The notes beneath the pieces were generated by a model. The model had not been told where the DNA came from, searched no databases, and saw only the letters and a list, made by a program, of their open reading frames with translations. Position numbers and translations under genes: made by a program. A DNA stretch of 21,209 nucleotides from Firmicutes bacterium UBA5449 (GTDB taxonomy: Bacteria > Bacillota > SHA-98 > UBA4971): positions 23,386-44,594 of the forward strand of contig DIQZ01000098.1 of the NCBI GenBank assembly GCA_002424305.1, given 5' to 3'. Shown one piece after another: positions 1 through 7,233 of the stretch (the stretch's first letter is position 1; each line of letters begins with the position of its first letter).

Positions 1-1653
1 CTTCTAATTGCAGTAACTGTCATCTTGGTCATAGGAATGCGAAGGATCTTGAAACGCCAAGGACTCGTTAAACGGTTGTTGGCTGTAGAAACATTAGGCT
101 CAGTGACTACCATTTGCACAGACAAAACCGGCACATTAACGTACGGGGTAATGACAGTCTCAAAGGCAGACTTTGCCATGCGCGACAAGGGTATCGAGGC
201 CTTAGTATTGTGTAATAACCTGGAGGATTCTCTTGAGGTGGCGCTTTGGGACTTTGCGAAAGCAAACGGGATCGAGGATCCGGAAGAATTTGCGAAGTTG
301 TCAAAACGTATCGAGGAAGAGCCGTTCTCCAGCGAGATAAGATACATGCGTACAGTCAATATGGTATGTGGGAGCGAAGTAGCATATGTAAAGGGAGCTC
401 CGGAAGTAGTAACTGCTATGTGTGTCCTGTCTGACGATGAGAAGGCAAAGATTCGGGAGACAGTTGAGACATGGGCAGACCATGGTTTGAAGGTCCTGGG
501 GATAGCAGTGAAAGAAGACGGGGACTTCCAAGCTCTAAGCGGGTATTCCTGGGCGGGGCTTGTCGGGATAGAGGATCCTATCCGTGATGAAGTGATAGCA
601 TCTATCCGTTCATGTCAAGAAGCAGGTATCAAGGTGAAGATCATTACCGGCGATTACGAAAGAACTGCTATGAGTATAGCGAGGAGACTGGGTCTTGCTG
701 TTCCGGCAGAGGGAATCATCAATGGGGAAACTCTGAAGGGTATGAGTGATGAGGAGCTTGCTGTTCGGGCAAAGGAAGCCATGGTTTTCGCACGGATATC
801 ACCGCATCAGAAACTTAGAATAGTGTCCGCGCTTCAAGCCTCAGGTGAAATAGTGGCTATGATCGGAGACGGGGTAAATGACGCGCCTGCCTTGAAGAAG
901 TCCAATATAGGGGTGGCAGTGGGCAATGCGTCTGACGTAGCGAAGGAAGCGTCTGACCTTATATTGCTTGACAGCAACTTCAAAACTATAGTAGCTGCGG
1001 TGGAAGAGGGCAGAGTCGTTTTTGACAACATAAGGAAAGTAGTCTCTTATACGCTTTCAAACTCATTCGCAGAGATACTTCTGATATTTGGCGCCATGAT
1101 CCTAAAGTGGCCTGCGCCTCTTACAGTAGCGCAGATTCTTTGGATACATCTCATTTGTGACGGTCCTGTAGACATGGTCCTTGGGTTTGAGCCTGCCGAA
1201 AACGGGATAATGAAAGAGAAGCCCAAACCTGTGTCTGAACCGATCTTGGGTGGGTTAGGCATGGGGCTTATCGCTGCAATCAGTGTCACTGCTGCTGTGG
1301 CTTGTCTTGGGATGTTCGGTCATTACCTCTTCATGCATGAGGACATCATCGCCGCAAGGAGCCTATGCTTTGAGACCTTGGCCATCATATCACTGGTCTA
1401 CGTATTTGCCTATCGCAGTATGCGAAAGAGCATTTTCCACACAGGCCATTTCCTCAGTAATAAGCCTCTTCTGGTCTCTGTGGTAATAGGCTTTGCATTT
1501 GCTATTGGGGCGATTCAAGTGCCGGCCCTGAGGCAAGCTCTAGGTCTTGTGACCCTGTCCACCCTGGAATGGGGCATGGTCTTTGCAGTCGCTTTCGCTC
1601 TCTTGATTATTGTAGAAGTAGGGAAATTCCTCGCGATTAGTCGTAAGCAGTAG
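1..1653 (+). CDS. P-type cation-transporting ATPase, 5'-truncated by the window edge
   Basis: ATP-driven membrane cation pump; the reading frame is open from base 1, so the N-terminal actuator domain and M1-M4 lie outside. Visible in order: the phosphorylation motif DKTGTLT (Asp codon at 121-123), the nucleotide-binding KGAPE (Lys codon 391), the ITGD motif, the hinge GDGVNDAP (from 865), then about six C-terminal membrane segments from about 1030. M5 reads SYTLSNSFAE and M6 reads LWIHLICDGP. By alignment with SERCA, the M5 Glu and M6 Asp ligands are kept, but the M5 Asn position is Ser and the M6 Asn position is His. Family: P2-like (Ca2+ pump relatives). The ion cannot be assigned because M4 is missing and the M5/M6 site is atypical. 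The nucleotide-binding region is shorter than in eukaryotic SERCA. It ends with TAG, and no convincing terminator follows. The family call is secure; the substrate is not. Confidence 0.93.
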   Translation, partial: LLIAVTVILVIGMRRILKRQGLVKRLLAVETLGSVTTICTDKTGTLTYGVMTVSKADFAMRDKGIEALVLCNNLEDSLEVALWDFAKANGIEDPEEFAKLSKRIEEEPFSSEIRYMRTVNMVCGSEVAYVKGAPEVVTAMCVLSDDEKAKIRETVETWADHGLKVLGIAVKEDGDFQALSGYSWAGLVGIEDPIRDEVIASIRSCQEAGIKVKIITGDYERTAMSIARRLGLAVPAEGIINGETLKGMSDEELAVRAKEAMVFARISPHQKLRIVSALQASGEIVAMIGDGVNDAPALKKSNIGVAVGNASDVAKEASDLILLDSNFKTIVAAVEEGRVVFDNIRKVVSYTLSNSFAEILLIFGAMILKWPAPLTVAQILWIHLICDGPVDMVLGFEPAENGIMKEKPKPVSEPILGGLGMGLIAAISVTAAVACLGMFGHYLFMHEDIIAARSLCFETLAIISLVYVFAYRSMRKSIFHTGHFLSNKPLLVSVVIGFAFAIGAIQVPALRQALGLVTLSTLEWGMVFAVAFALLIIVEVGKFLAISRKQ

Positions 1654-1697
1654 GCTCGAAAGGCCAAAACATCTGGCATAATCCGGAAAAGTTGCGC

Positions 1698-1726
1698 TTG
1701 GTAAATTCTCTCGGTTACTGTATCAT
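1698..1726 (+). promoter_or_regulatory. SigA-type promoter of the diguanylate cyclase gene
   Basis: A -35 TTGGTA (1698-1703), a 17-nt spacer and a -10 TATCAT (1721-1726) place the start of transcription near 1733. That puts the large inverted repeat at 1747-1794 inside the leader. Called by eye from consensus only. Confidence 0.5.
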
Positions 1727-1746
1727 ATAGACAACAGCCTTTCTTG

Positions 1747-1794
1747 TGCCTTAATTCAGGTTTGTGACTAATGGCACAAACCTGAATTAAGGCA
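1747..1794. repeat. Perfect 20-bp inverted repeat in the GGDEF leader
   Basis: The arms at 1747-1766 and 1775-1794 are exact reverse complements over 20 bp, separated by an 8-nt loop (ACTAATGG). No T-run follows on either strand, so it is not a standard intrinsic terminator. It lies between the predicted promoter and the ribosome binding site of the diguanylate cyclase. It could be an RNA hairpin (stabiliser or attenuator), a protein-binding operator, or part of a dispersed repeat; only one copy is in this window. Confidence 0.9.
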
Positions 1795-1803
1795 AGAGAG
1801 TGT

Positions 1804-1825
1804 TCACTGGAGGGTAAACCAGTGA
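1804..1825 (+). promoter_or_regulatory. Hairpin enclosing the RBS and GTG start of the GGDEF gene
   Basis: TCACTGG (1804-1810) pairs perfectly with CCAGTGA (1819-1825). The right arm contains the GTG start codon (1822-1824), and the Shine-Dalgarno GGAGGG (1809-1814) lies partly in the left arm and partly in the 8-nt loop. In the mRNA this would hide the initiation site and could lower or control translation. The pairing is seen directly; the regulatory role is inferred. Confidence 0.5.
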
Positions 1826-3000
1826 GTAACCGACGATCCCTGAGAGCCTATGAATGGGTGACCGGTATTTTAGGCCTGGCAATCCTCATACAGGCAGTAG
1901 CGACTCAAGGAATTGAGAGCGACCGACTCCTGGTGGGATTCTGGGCTTTGGCTCATCTTTTCTTTCTGGATAAGACTGTTTCCCTGGCGCCTGATGTGGC
2001 ATTCATGCCGGGTTATCCAATCATGATTGCGGCTCTTTGCACCACAGGCCTCTCAGGGGCTGCATGGCTCATCATAACTTCGTTAATATGGTGTAGCATA
2101 CGAAACCGCGAGGAAATTTCCAGGATTGCCTTTCACATGGGGAGTGCAGCCATAGCAGTAGCTGCTGCCAATATCATAGTGGTGGCTTTCTGGGGAACCA
2201 CGGATCTTGTGGGACCATTATCCGCAGATGGTCTGATTTGCGGGTTTGTTTTGATTCTTACATATCATTTAGTTCTAACCGGCGCTCGTAGCTTGCGCCT
2301 ATACATTGAAGATCCTAAAATTCCGTTCATATCCAGATTAATGCGCTCTTTGAGGAAAAGCTTGCAATGGTTTATGCCAAGCTACTACCTTTTTTCCATG
2401 CTTCTGATTCACCTGGCACAAACAGGCGGGATTATTGCTTCTCTGTTTTTTCTCTCTGCTATTTATGCCTTATGGCGACAATTTTATCTTTCACAAGCCT
2501 ATGAAGAGGAATCGACTCGAGCTGCCACTGATTCGCTTACCGGTGTTGCTAACAGGGAAGGATTCAGGAGACATATCCATGATACGCTAAATAATGCCAG
2601 GCTTCCTGCAGCCGTTTTGTTTGTTGATGTTGACGATTTCAAGAGCTTCAACGACGAGTTCGGTCACGAATTCGGTGATGAGATCCTTTGCATCCTGGCA
2701 TCTCTATTGAAGAAGTTCGTACGTGGAGACGATCTGGTTGTCAGGTGGGGTGGTGAAGAGTTTATTGTGTTTTTGTGGAATACCTCTATTGAGCAAGCCT
2801 TCACTGTTGCTGAGAGAATTTGCAAAGCAGTACGAAATTGCGAGTTGCCTCTGGGGGCGGAGATTACTGTGAGTATCGGCTGTGCCGGGACTAATGACAT
2901 CAATAAAGTGTCTCAGCTTGTAGCTTTAGCGGATAATGCCCTTTACCGAGCTAAAGATGCAGGGAAAGATCGGGTGTACGTAGCAGCGACTTGTGAGTAA
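1822..3000 (+). CDS. Membrane-anchored GGDEF diguanylate cyclase
   Basis: Makes cyclic di-GMP from two GTP at the inner face of the membrane. Residues 1 to about 225 form a multi-pass hydrophobic sensor region with roughly six to seven membrane segments; I do not recognise it as a named sensor family. The catalytic GGDEF domain starts at DSLTG (Asp237), continues through the metal/substrate segment DVDDFKSFND, and carries the signature GGEEF at residues 310-314. An RxxD inhibitory site (Arg301 to Asp304) sits five residues before it, so product feedback inhibition is expected. The domain looks intact, and there is no EAL or HD-GYP partner. The GTG start at 1822 is supported by GGAGGG at 1809-1814. 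Expression may be set by the two leader hairpins upstream. The catalytic call is firm; the signal sensed is unknown. Confidence 0.93.
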   Translation: MSNRRSLRAYEWVTGILGLAILIQAVATQGIESDRLLVGFWALAHLFFLDKTVSLAPDVAFMPGYPIMIAALCTTGLSGAAWLIITSLIWCSIRNREEISRIAFHMGSAAIAVAAANIIVVAFWGTTDLVGPLSADGLICGFVLILTYHLVLTGARSLRLYIEDPKIPFISRLMRSLRKSLQWFMPSYYLFSMLLIHLAQTGGIIASLFFLSAIYALWRQFYLSQAYEEESTRAATDSLTGVANREGFRRHIHDTLNNARLPAAVLFVDVDDFKSFNDEFGHEFGDEILCILASLLKKFVRGDDLVVRWGGEEFIVFLWNTSIEQAFTVAERICKAVRNCELPLGAEITVSIGCAGTNDINKVSQLVALADNALYRAKDAGKDRVYVAATCE

Positions 3001-3104
3001 GCGGTCTCTTCAATGGAGTCTTGGCTTTTCAGTTATGGAGACCATCTCAATCATCCGATCGTGCTAGATGTAAGTGATACATCGTGAGCGACAGATAACA
3101 AACA

Positions 3105-3141
3105 CGCGGCAGGGCTCTTGGTTTCCACCGACCCTGCCGCG
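3105..3141 (-). terminator. Rho-independent terminator of glgP (may also serve the convergent GGDEF gene)
   Basis: Ten-bp GC-rich arms CGCGGCAGGG (3105-3114) and CCCTGCCGCG (3132-3141) enclose a 17-nt loop. Read on the minus strand, the hairpin is followed by TGTTTGTT, which fits a terminator for the phosphorylase gene ending at 3154. It lies between two convergent genes; the plus-strand flank is less T-rich. Confidence 0.8.
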
Positions 3142-3153
3142 CTTTGCATGGAA

Positions 3154-4830
3154 CTAGTTAACAGGCTTACATTCCAAATCATTAGTCATCACAGCTACCT
3201 GCTTAGAAGCTACTGTAGGAATATACAACCTGCTGTAGTACTCCTCGACCATCCTGTCTGATGAGAACTCTTCCTGAGTGCCGGATATGCTTTCTCTCAT
3301 CATTCGCACCCATTTTGCCCCATTTTCATAGTAAGTGGGCAACACCTCAGAAAAGAGGGTCTCGTACAGGGCGTCGAGGTCGTGAGAGTCTTGATCTGGC
3401 CCCTCATACCCGTCACCGAATTGCCATCCGTTTACTCTGTGATCACATGCTTCAGGCCACCAGCCATCCAGGGTGCTAAAGTTCAATACTCCATTCATAG
3501 CAGCCTTCATGCCGGATGTTCCGCTTGCTTCATTAGGACGACGCGGGTTGTTGAGCCACACATCACAACCACTGGTAAGAAGGCGGCCCACTTCCATGTC
3601 GTAGTTTGGCACAAAGACTACGCTTTGAGGATACTGTTTCATCATTTCAACGAGGTTCGCTACAATATTCTTCCCGGAATCATCCAAGGGATGAGCCTTT
3701 CCTGAGAAGACCAGTTGAATGTCTCCGTTCCGGAGGTACGGCTCAATAACATCCAACTTACGGAATATCAAGTCACTGCGCTTATACGGAGCAGCTCTTC
3801 TTGCAAACCCTATGAGGATCTTGTCAGGGTTCAAGGTTGCTCCGCATCTTGCCCGAATCTCAGAGAGCAGTGACGATTTTGCATGCATATGAGCGTCCCA
3901 AAGATCGCCACCGGTCTCGTAGGCCCGTTGCACCGCTTTGTCTTGCCATGTACCGGGATGGACGCCGTTTGTAATGCTTATGATGGGCGCCCTGCCTGAT
4001 ACATCCTCCCACATTCTGTTGGAGGTTACTCCGTGTAGCTTTGCCACAGCACTGGCGATACGCGATAGACGGAGGCCTGCTACTGTCATGTTAAACGGCT
4101 CTCCCCCGATTTTCACCATTTGACCCTGAGAGAGACCGTTGTAGGCCCCCATATATCCTAATATGTTGTGCCTATGAACTTCATTGCCTTCTTTTATCGG
4201 TGTGTGTGTAGTGAAGACCACTTCGTGTCTTGTCAGAGCCATCGCGTCATCAAAGCTCAGGCCCATTTGCGCCATCTTCTCCCTAATGAGTTCGATGCCT
4301 GCAAATACAGCGTGACCTTCATTAAAATGGTATACGTCCACATCTATACCAAGGGCACGCAACGCCCTTACTCCACCTACTCCCAGGACAATTTCTTGAG
4401 CAATGCGGTCTTCTCCGAATCCCCCGTATAACTGCCCTGTAATCCACTTATCTTCGTTCTCAGGCACATTAGTGTCGAGAAGGTACAAAGGTGCGTTCCT
4501 ATACTTATCAACCATCCAGATCTTGCATTTGACGTTTCGCCCTCGTATCCTGACACTTACTGTTTTTTCTGTGTCTCTAAGAAAGTCATAGGAATAACAG
4601 GGATAGGCATCGAACGGCCTACCGTCTTGTCCTATCATCTGTTGGGTGTACCCCTGTCGCCAGAGGATACCGATTCCGACTACAGGGAGTCCCAGATCAC
4701 ATGCGGATTTCAGGTAGTCACCTGCAAGGATTCCAAGACCACCTGCATACGTTTTTAACTCTTCATTTAACCCATACTCCATACAGAAATATGCCACTCT
4801 CGGTGGTTGCATGGCACTGTTGGTGTACAT
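3154..4830 (-). CDS. glgP: Alpha-glucan (glycogen/maltodextrin) phosphorylase, short type
   Basis: Cytoplasmic PLP enzyme of glycosyltransferase family GT35; it phosphorolyses the non-reducing ends of alpha-1,4-glucans to glucose-1-phosphate. At 558 residues it belongs to the short bacterial/archaeal subgroup rather than the roughly 800-residue classical form. N-terminal segments FCMEYG and YAGGLGILAGDYLKSA are typical of this subgroup. The PLP-lysine region reads EASGTSGMKAAMNG with the Schiff-base lysine at residue 442, followed by TLDGWW. I chose the ATG at 4830 because AGGAGG lies six bases upstream; a GTG five codons earlier falls just before that Shine-Dalgarno. It has its own promoter (4877-4905) and terminator (3105-3141), so it is monocistronic. 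Together with glgA at 8330 it implies storage and mobilisation of a glucan reserve. Confidence 0.93.
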   Translation of the reverse strand: MYTNSAMQPPRVAYFCMEYGLNEELKTYAGGLGILAGDYLKSACDLGLPVVGIGILWRQGYTQQMIGQDGRPFDAYPCYSYDFLRDTEKTVSVRIRGRNVKCKIWMVDKYRNAPLYLLDTNVPENEDKWITGQLYGGFGEDRIAQEIVLGVGGVRALRALGIDVDVYHFNEGHAVFAGIELIREKMAQMGLSFDDAMALTRHEVVFTTHTPIKEGNEVHRHNILGYMGAYNGLSQGQMVKIGGEPFNMTVAGLRLSRIASAVAKLHGVTSNRMWEDVSGRAPIISITNGVHPGTWQDKAVQRAYETGGDLWDAHMHAKSSLLSEIRARCGATLNPDKILIGFARRAAPYKRSDLIFRKLDVIEPYLRNGDIQLVFSGKAHPLDDSGKNIVANLVEMMKQYPQSVVFVPNYDMEVGRLLTSGCDVWLNNPRRPNEASGTSGMKAAMNGVLNFSTLDGWWPEACDHRVNGWQFGDGYEGPDQDSHDLDALYETLFSEVLPTYYENGAKWVRMMRESISGTQEEFSSDRMVEEYYSRLYIPTVASKQVAVMTNDLECKPVN

Positions 4831-4876
4831 GGTTCCCCTCCTCACGCGGCAGTTCTATAACGTTTTCACCTGCGTA

Positions 4877-4905
4877 ATTATACCGTAGTCCGACAATTTC
4901 GGCAA
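4877..4905 (-). promoter_or_regulatory. SigA-type promoter of glgP
   Basis: On the minus strand, TTGCCG (4905-4900), a 17-nt spacer and a perfect TATAAT (4882-4877) lie about 50 nt ahead of the phosphorylase start. This is the best vegetative promoter match in the window. Confidence 0.7.
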
Positions 4906-5063
4906 CCATCTGAGCCTTAGTTGGCATAACATGGATATAGAAGGTGTTTTGTCAGTTGTTTCTTTATTGTGCAGGAATTTGCAGCATCATACTACAATTA
5001 ATAAGGGGAGAAGCTTTTCGACATTCTCAGGTATTAATTATTAGTATGAGGATGATTGACTTT

Positions 5064-6041
5064 ATGCCTGCCAACCTCACACTGCAGTATCTTGAAGCTG
5101 AAGAAGTTTTCAAGAATGCGAAGACTACTAATGAGAAGATTGCGGCGCTTGAGGACATGCTGGCGTCTATTCCAAAGCATAAGGGTACAGAGAAACTACA
5201 AGCTGACATAAAGCGCCGTCTGTCAAGACTCCGTGATGAAAGTGAGAGGAAAATCAAAGCAGGTCGGCGGGATCCCTTTCTCGTGGAGAGGCATGGCGCA
5301 GGTCAAGTGGCTCTTGTGGGTTTTCCGAATGTCGGGAAGTCTGCACTTGTTGATGCTTTCACCAGGGCAAAGGTGGAGGTAGCCCCATATCCGTTTGCTA
5401 CTGTTCTTCCGGTAGCAGGCATGATGGAATATGAGGACATCCGGATTCAGTTGGTAGATTTGCCACCTATTACTGAAGGAGAGTTCGTGCCGGGACTTGC
5501 CGGCGCGATAAGAAATGCAGATGCCCTTCTAATCACGATAGATGCATCCAGTGACGATTGTCTTGATCAACTTGACGGAACCATCGAACAATTGAAGGAG
5601 AAGAAGATTCTCAGAGATGATCAAGTAGAAGGCTTACATCATCACACTATGGGGTCGTGTCTTATTATCGGGACCAAGCTGGACATTGAAGGTGCAGAAG
5701 ATAACTTGGAACTTATCAATGAGTATCTCCCTTCGGGATTTCCTTTTGTCAGTGTATCAGTTGAAATAGGAGAGACCCTTGAACGTCTGAGGCGGTCTAT
5801 CTTTGATCTTCTTGGTATCATAAGAATTTACAGTAAGAAACCGGGACATGATCCGGAAATGAACCAACCGTTTGTCCTAAAGAGCGGAAGTACAGTTGTT
5901 GATATGGCAGAGGCTGTTCATCGCGACTTCCCGTCCAGGCTGAAAAATGCCCGTGTATGGGGGTCAGCAAGATTCCCGGGCCAGGCTGTGCCCAAAGACT
6001 ATGTCCTCGTAGACAAGGACATTGTGGAACTCCGCGTATAG
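5064..6041 (+). CDS. Obg/DRG-type GTPase with C-terminal TGS domain
   Basis: Cytoplasmic P-loop GTPase of the Obg/DRG-related group. Layout: an N-terminal helical region rich in K/R/E (residues 1-75); the G1 loop GFPNVGKS (residues 86-93); a switch/G2 region around YPFAT; a G3-like DLPP, where DRG proteins usually have DxxG; a G4-like TKLD in place of NKxD; and a C-terminal TGS domain from about residue 245 ending in DYVLVDKDIVELRV. TGS GTPases are commonly linked to ribosome or tRNA functions, but no role is proven for this branch. I chose ATG 5064 (MPANLT...) because homologues start this way, as far as I recall; in-frame ATGs at 5046 and 5052 have no Shine-Dalgarno, and GAGG at 5048-5051 fits 5064 with a long spacer. 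It is a single gene, convergent with the DUF1657 gene. Confidence 0.85.
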   Translation: MPANLTLQYLEAEEVFKNAKTTNEKIAALEDMLASIPKHKGTEKLQADIKRRLSRLRDESERKIKAGRRDPFLVERHGAGQVALVGFPNVGKSALVDAFTRAKVEVAPYPFATVLPVAGMMEYEDIRIQLVDLPPITEGEFVPGLAGAIRNADALLITIDASSDDCLDQLDGTIEQLKEKKILRDDQVEGLHHHTMGSCLIIGTKLDIEGAEDNLELINEYLPSGFPFVSVSVEIGETLERLRRSIFDLLGIIRIYSKKPGHDPEMNQPFVLKSGSTVVDMAEAVHRDFPSRLKNARVWGSARFPGQAVPKDYVLVDKDIVELRV

Positions 6042-6124
6042 GCGTATAGGGGAGGATGCTATCTGCAAGACTTCGCCGGAACTCTACTGTCATTTCACTC
6101 CCCGAATGTCAAATCTTACGCCTA
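6039..6124. repeat. Nested inverted repeats between convergent genes
   Basis: TAGGCGTA (6039-6046, including the GTPase stop codon) pairs with TACGCCTA (6117-6124). Inside it, GGGGAG (6049-6054) pairs with CTCCCC (6098-6103). The spacing is asymmetric and there is no T-run, so terminator function is doubtful. It is the only structure seen in the 132-nt gap between the GTPase and the DUF1657 gene. Confidence 0.35.
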
Positions 6125-6173
6125 AGCTACCTGATTACATCTCCCTGCTACTTCACAGACGTTAGAAGGGTTC

Positions 6174-6443
6174 CTACTGATCATACTGCTCAGGCTGGTG
6201 TGGCTCAGGCATCTCCCCTTGCTGCATGGCTTGCTGGAATACTTTGTACTGAGGCTCTTGTGATTCAACATAATTGACCCGAGATTTCAGAGGATCTATT
6301 ATTTGATGCTGTAATGTATCGGAAAGTTGCGCATACAATTTCTGAGCGGTTGGATCTTGAGTGTCCAGGCAAAAAGTCTTGAGGCTTGCCGTTGCGCCTT
6401 CAAGTTGTGCCAGACATTGGTGGAGCTTTTGGCCTACTGTCAT
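6174..6443 (-). CDS. DUF1657 family small protein (spore-former associated)
   Basis: An 89-residue soluble, helical, Gln/Glu-rich protein. The N-terminus MTVGQKLHQCLAQLEGA, the central TQDPTAQKLY and the late EPQYKVF match the DUF1657 pattern (VxxxLxxLxGA, TQDxxAK, EEPQYK). Such proteins are about 68 residues long in Bacillus and Clostridia, often near spoVA/DUF421 genes; their molecular function is not known. This copy carries a roughly 20-residue Gln/Pro/Glu-rich tail (ending QPEQYDQ) beyond the usual end. The ATG at 6443 is preceded by GAGGTGA on the minus strand at good spacing. No spoVA or DUF421 neighbour is present here. Likely made during sporulation by analogy, but I could not recognise a SigF/SigG promoter upstream. 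Confidence 0.82.
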   Translation of the reverse strand: MTVGQKLHQCLAQLEGATASLKTFCLDTQDPTAQKLYAQLSDTLQHQIIDPLKSRVNYVESQEPQYKVFQQAMQQGEMPEPHQPEQYDQ

Positions 6444-6461
6444 TTTGTGTCACCTCATATT

Positions 6462-6475
6462 GTCTATCGTTTATC
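6462..6475. repeat. Inverted copy of a GATAAACGATAGAC element
   Basis: This 14-mer is the exact reverse complement of bases 7186-7199. The two copies flank the DUF2148 gene, one in the DUF1657/DUF2148 divergent gap and one at the DUF2148 stop codon. The minus-strand extension AAATGATAAAT repeats the GATAAA unit. Confidence 0.5.
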
Positions 6476-6668
6476 ATTTATCATTTGCCCTGTGACGGTT
6501 GTGGATAGATTGGTAGCTCTTTACCACAGGCTAACACCTGTTTTGATCTGTCTTTGTTATAGCATGGCACTGATAGGCGGTTTCCATTCAGTTGTTTCCC
6601 GACGAATCACTGAGAGATTCAAGGAATTCATGACTTTGCGTGGAATATTCTCGCTGGAGGTGGTTTGT

Positions 6669-7190
6669 GTGAAAGAAGCAATAAGGTTTGTTGCGGACCT
6701 CATGTGCGTTGCTGCCAGGACTGCGCCTAAAGCTGTTGGGAAAGATTTTGTGGTCACGTCTGTTGTCCAAGGTGATGCTTTGCTTGATCTTGCCAATGCC
6801 ATGGTTGAATATGGGAAGACTACCGGTAAGAAGAATTATGACCGTGATGGCGCGAATGTCGCTGCAAGTTCTGCTTGTGTGCTTATTGGTCTCAACGATG
6901 CTAAGGTTTGTGGGCTTAACTGTGGCGCATGCGGGCATGATAAATGCGTGGACTTACCTGAGTTAAGTGATGGTCCGGAGTTTAAAGGTCCTGTATGTAC
7001 TTGGAGAACTATTGATATGGGTATTGCTCTGGGCTCCGCGGTGAAGGTTGCGTCTATGCACAACGTGGACAATAGGATTATCTATCGCGTGGGTGTGTTG
7101 GCGAAAAAGATGGGCTTGATTGATGCCGATGTCGTAATCGGTATTCCTTTATCCGCCAGTGGAAAAAATATCTATTTTGATAGGGGATAA
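6669..7190 (+). CDS. DUF2148 ferredoxin-like Fe-S domain protein
   Basis: A 173-residue cytoplasmic protein of the DUF2148 family (annotated as containing a ferredoxin domain). The N-terminus has the family-like VAARTAPKAVGKDF stretch. The centre holds the cysteine cluster C-GLN-C-GA-C-GHDK-C (CX3CX2CX4C), which probably binds an iron-sulfur cluster, followed by another Cys in GPVCTWRTID. The C-terminal part, with MGLIDADVVIGIPLSASGKNI, is also family-like. No reaction is known for the family. The GTG at 6669 is chosen because GGAGG (6656-6660) sits eight bases upstream; the frame is open further 5' but that part lies antisense to the DUF1657 gene. It is followed 43 nt later by galT and then glgA, probably one transcript. 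Confidence 0.85.
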   Translation: MKEAIRFVADLMCVAARTAPKAVGKDFVVTSVVQGDALLDLANAMVEYGKTTGKKNYDRDGANVAASSACVLIGLNDAKVCGLNCGACGHDKCVDLPELSDGPEFKGPVCTWRTIDMGIALGSAVKVASMHNVDNRIIYRVGVLAKKMGLIDADVVIGIPLSASGKNIYFDRG

Positions 7191-7217
7191 ACGATAGACC
7201 AAAGATAGACCATAGAC
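7186..7217. repeat. Cluster of heptamer-like GATAGAC units
   Basis: Units GATAAAC (7186-7192), GATAGAC (7193-7199), GATAGAC (7204-7210) and CATAGAC (7211-7217) run between the DUF2148 stop and the galT RBS. Related units occur at 6462-6475, 17533-17539 and 18357-18363 (reverse orientation), all between genes. This looks like a short dispersed heptamer repeat; function unknown. Confidence 0.5.
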
Positions 7218-7233
7218 TGAAAAGAGGGGTTTC

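Noticed and set aside
6056..6277. ATG frame right after GGGGAGG on the plus strand
   Set aside because: GGAGG abuts the ATG with no spacer, and most of the frame is antisense to the DUF1657 gene.
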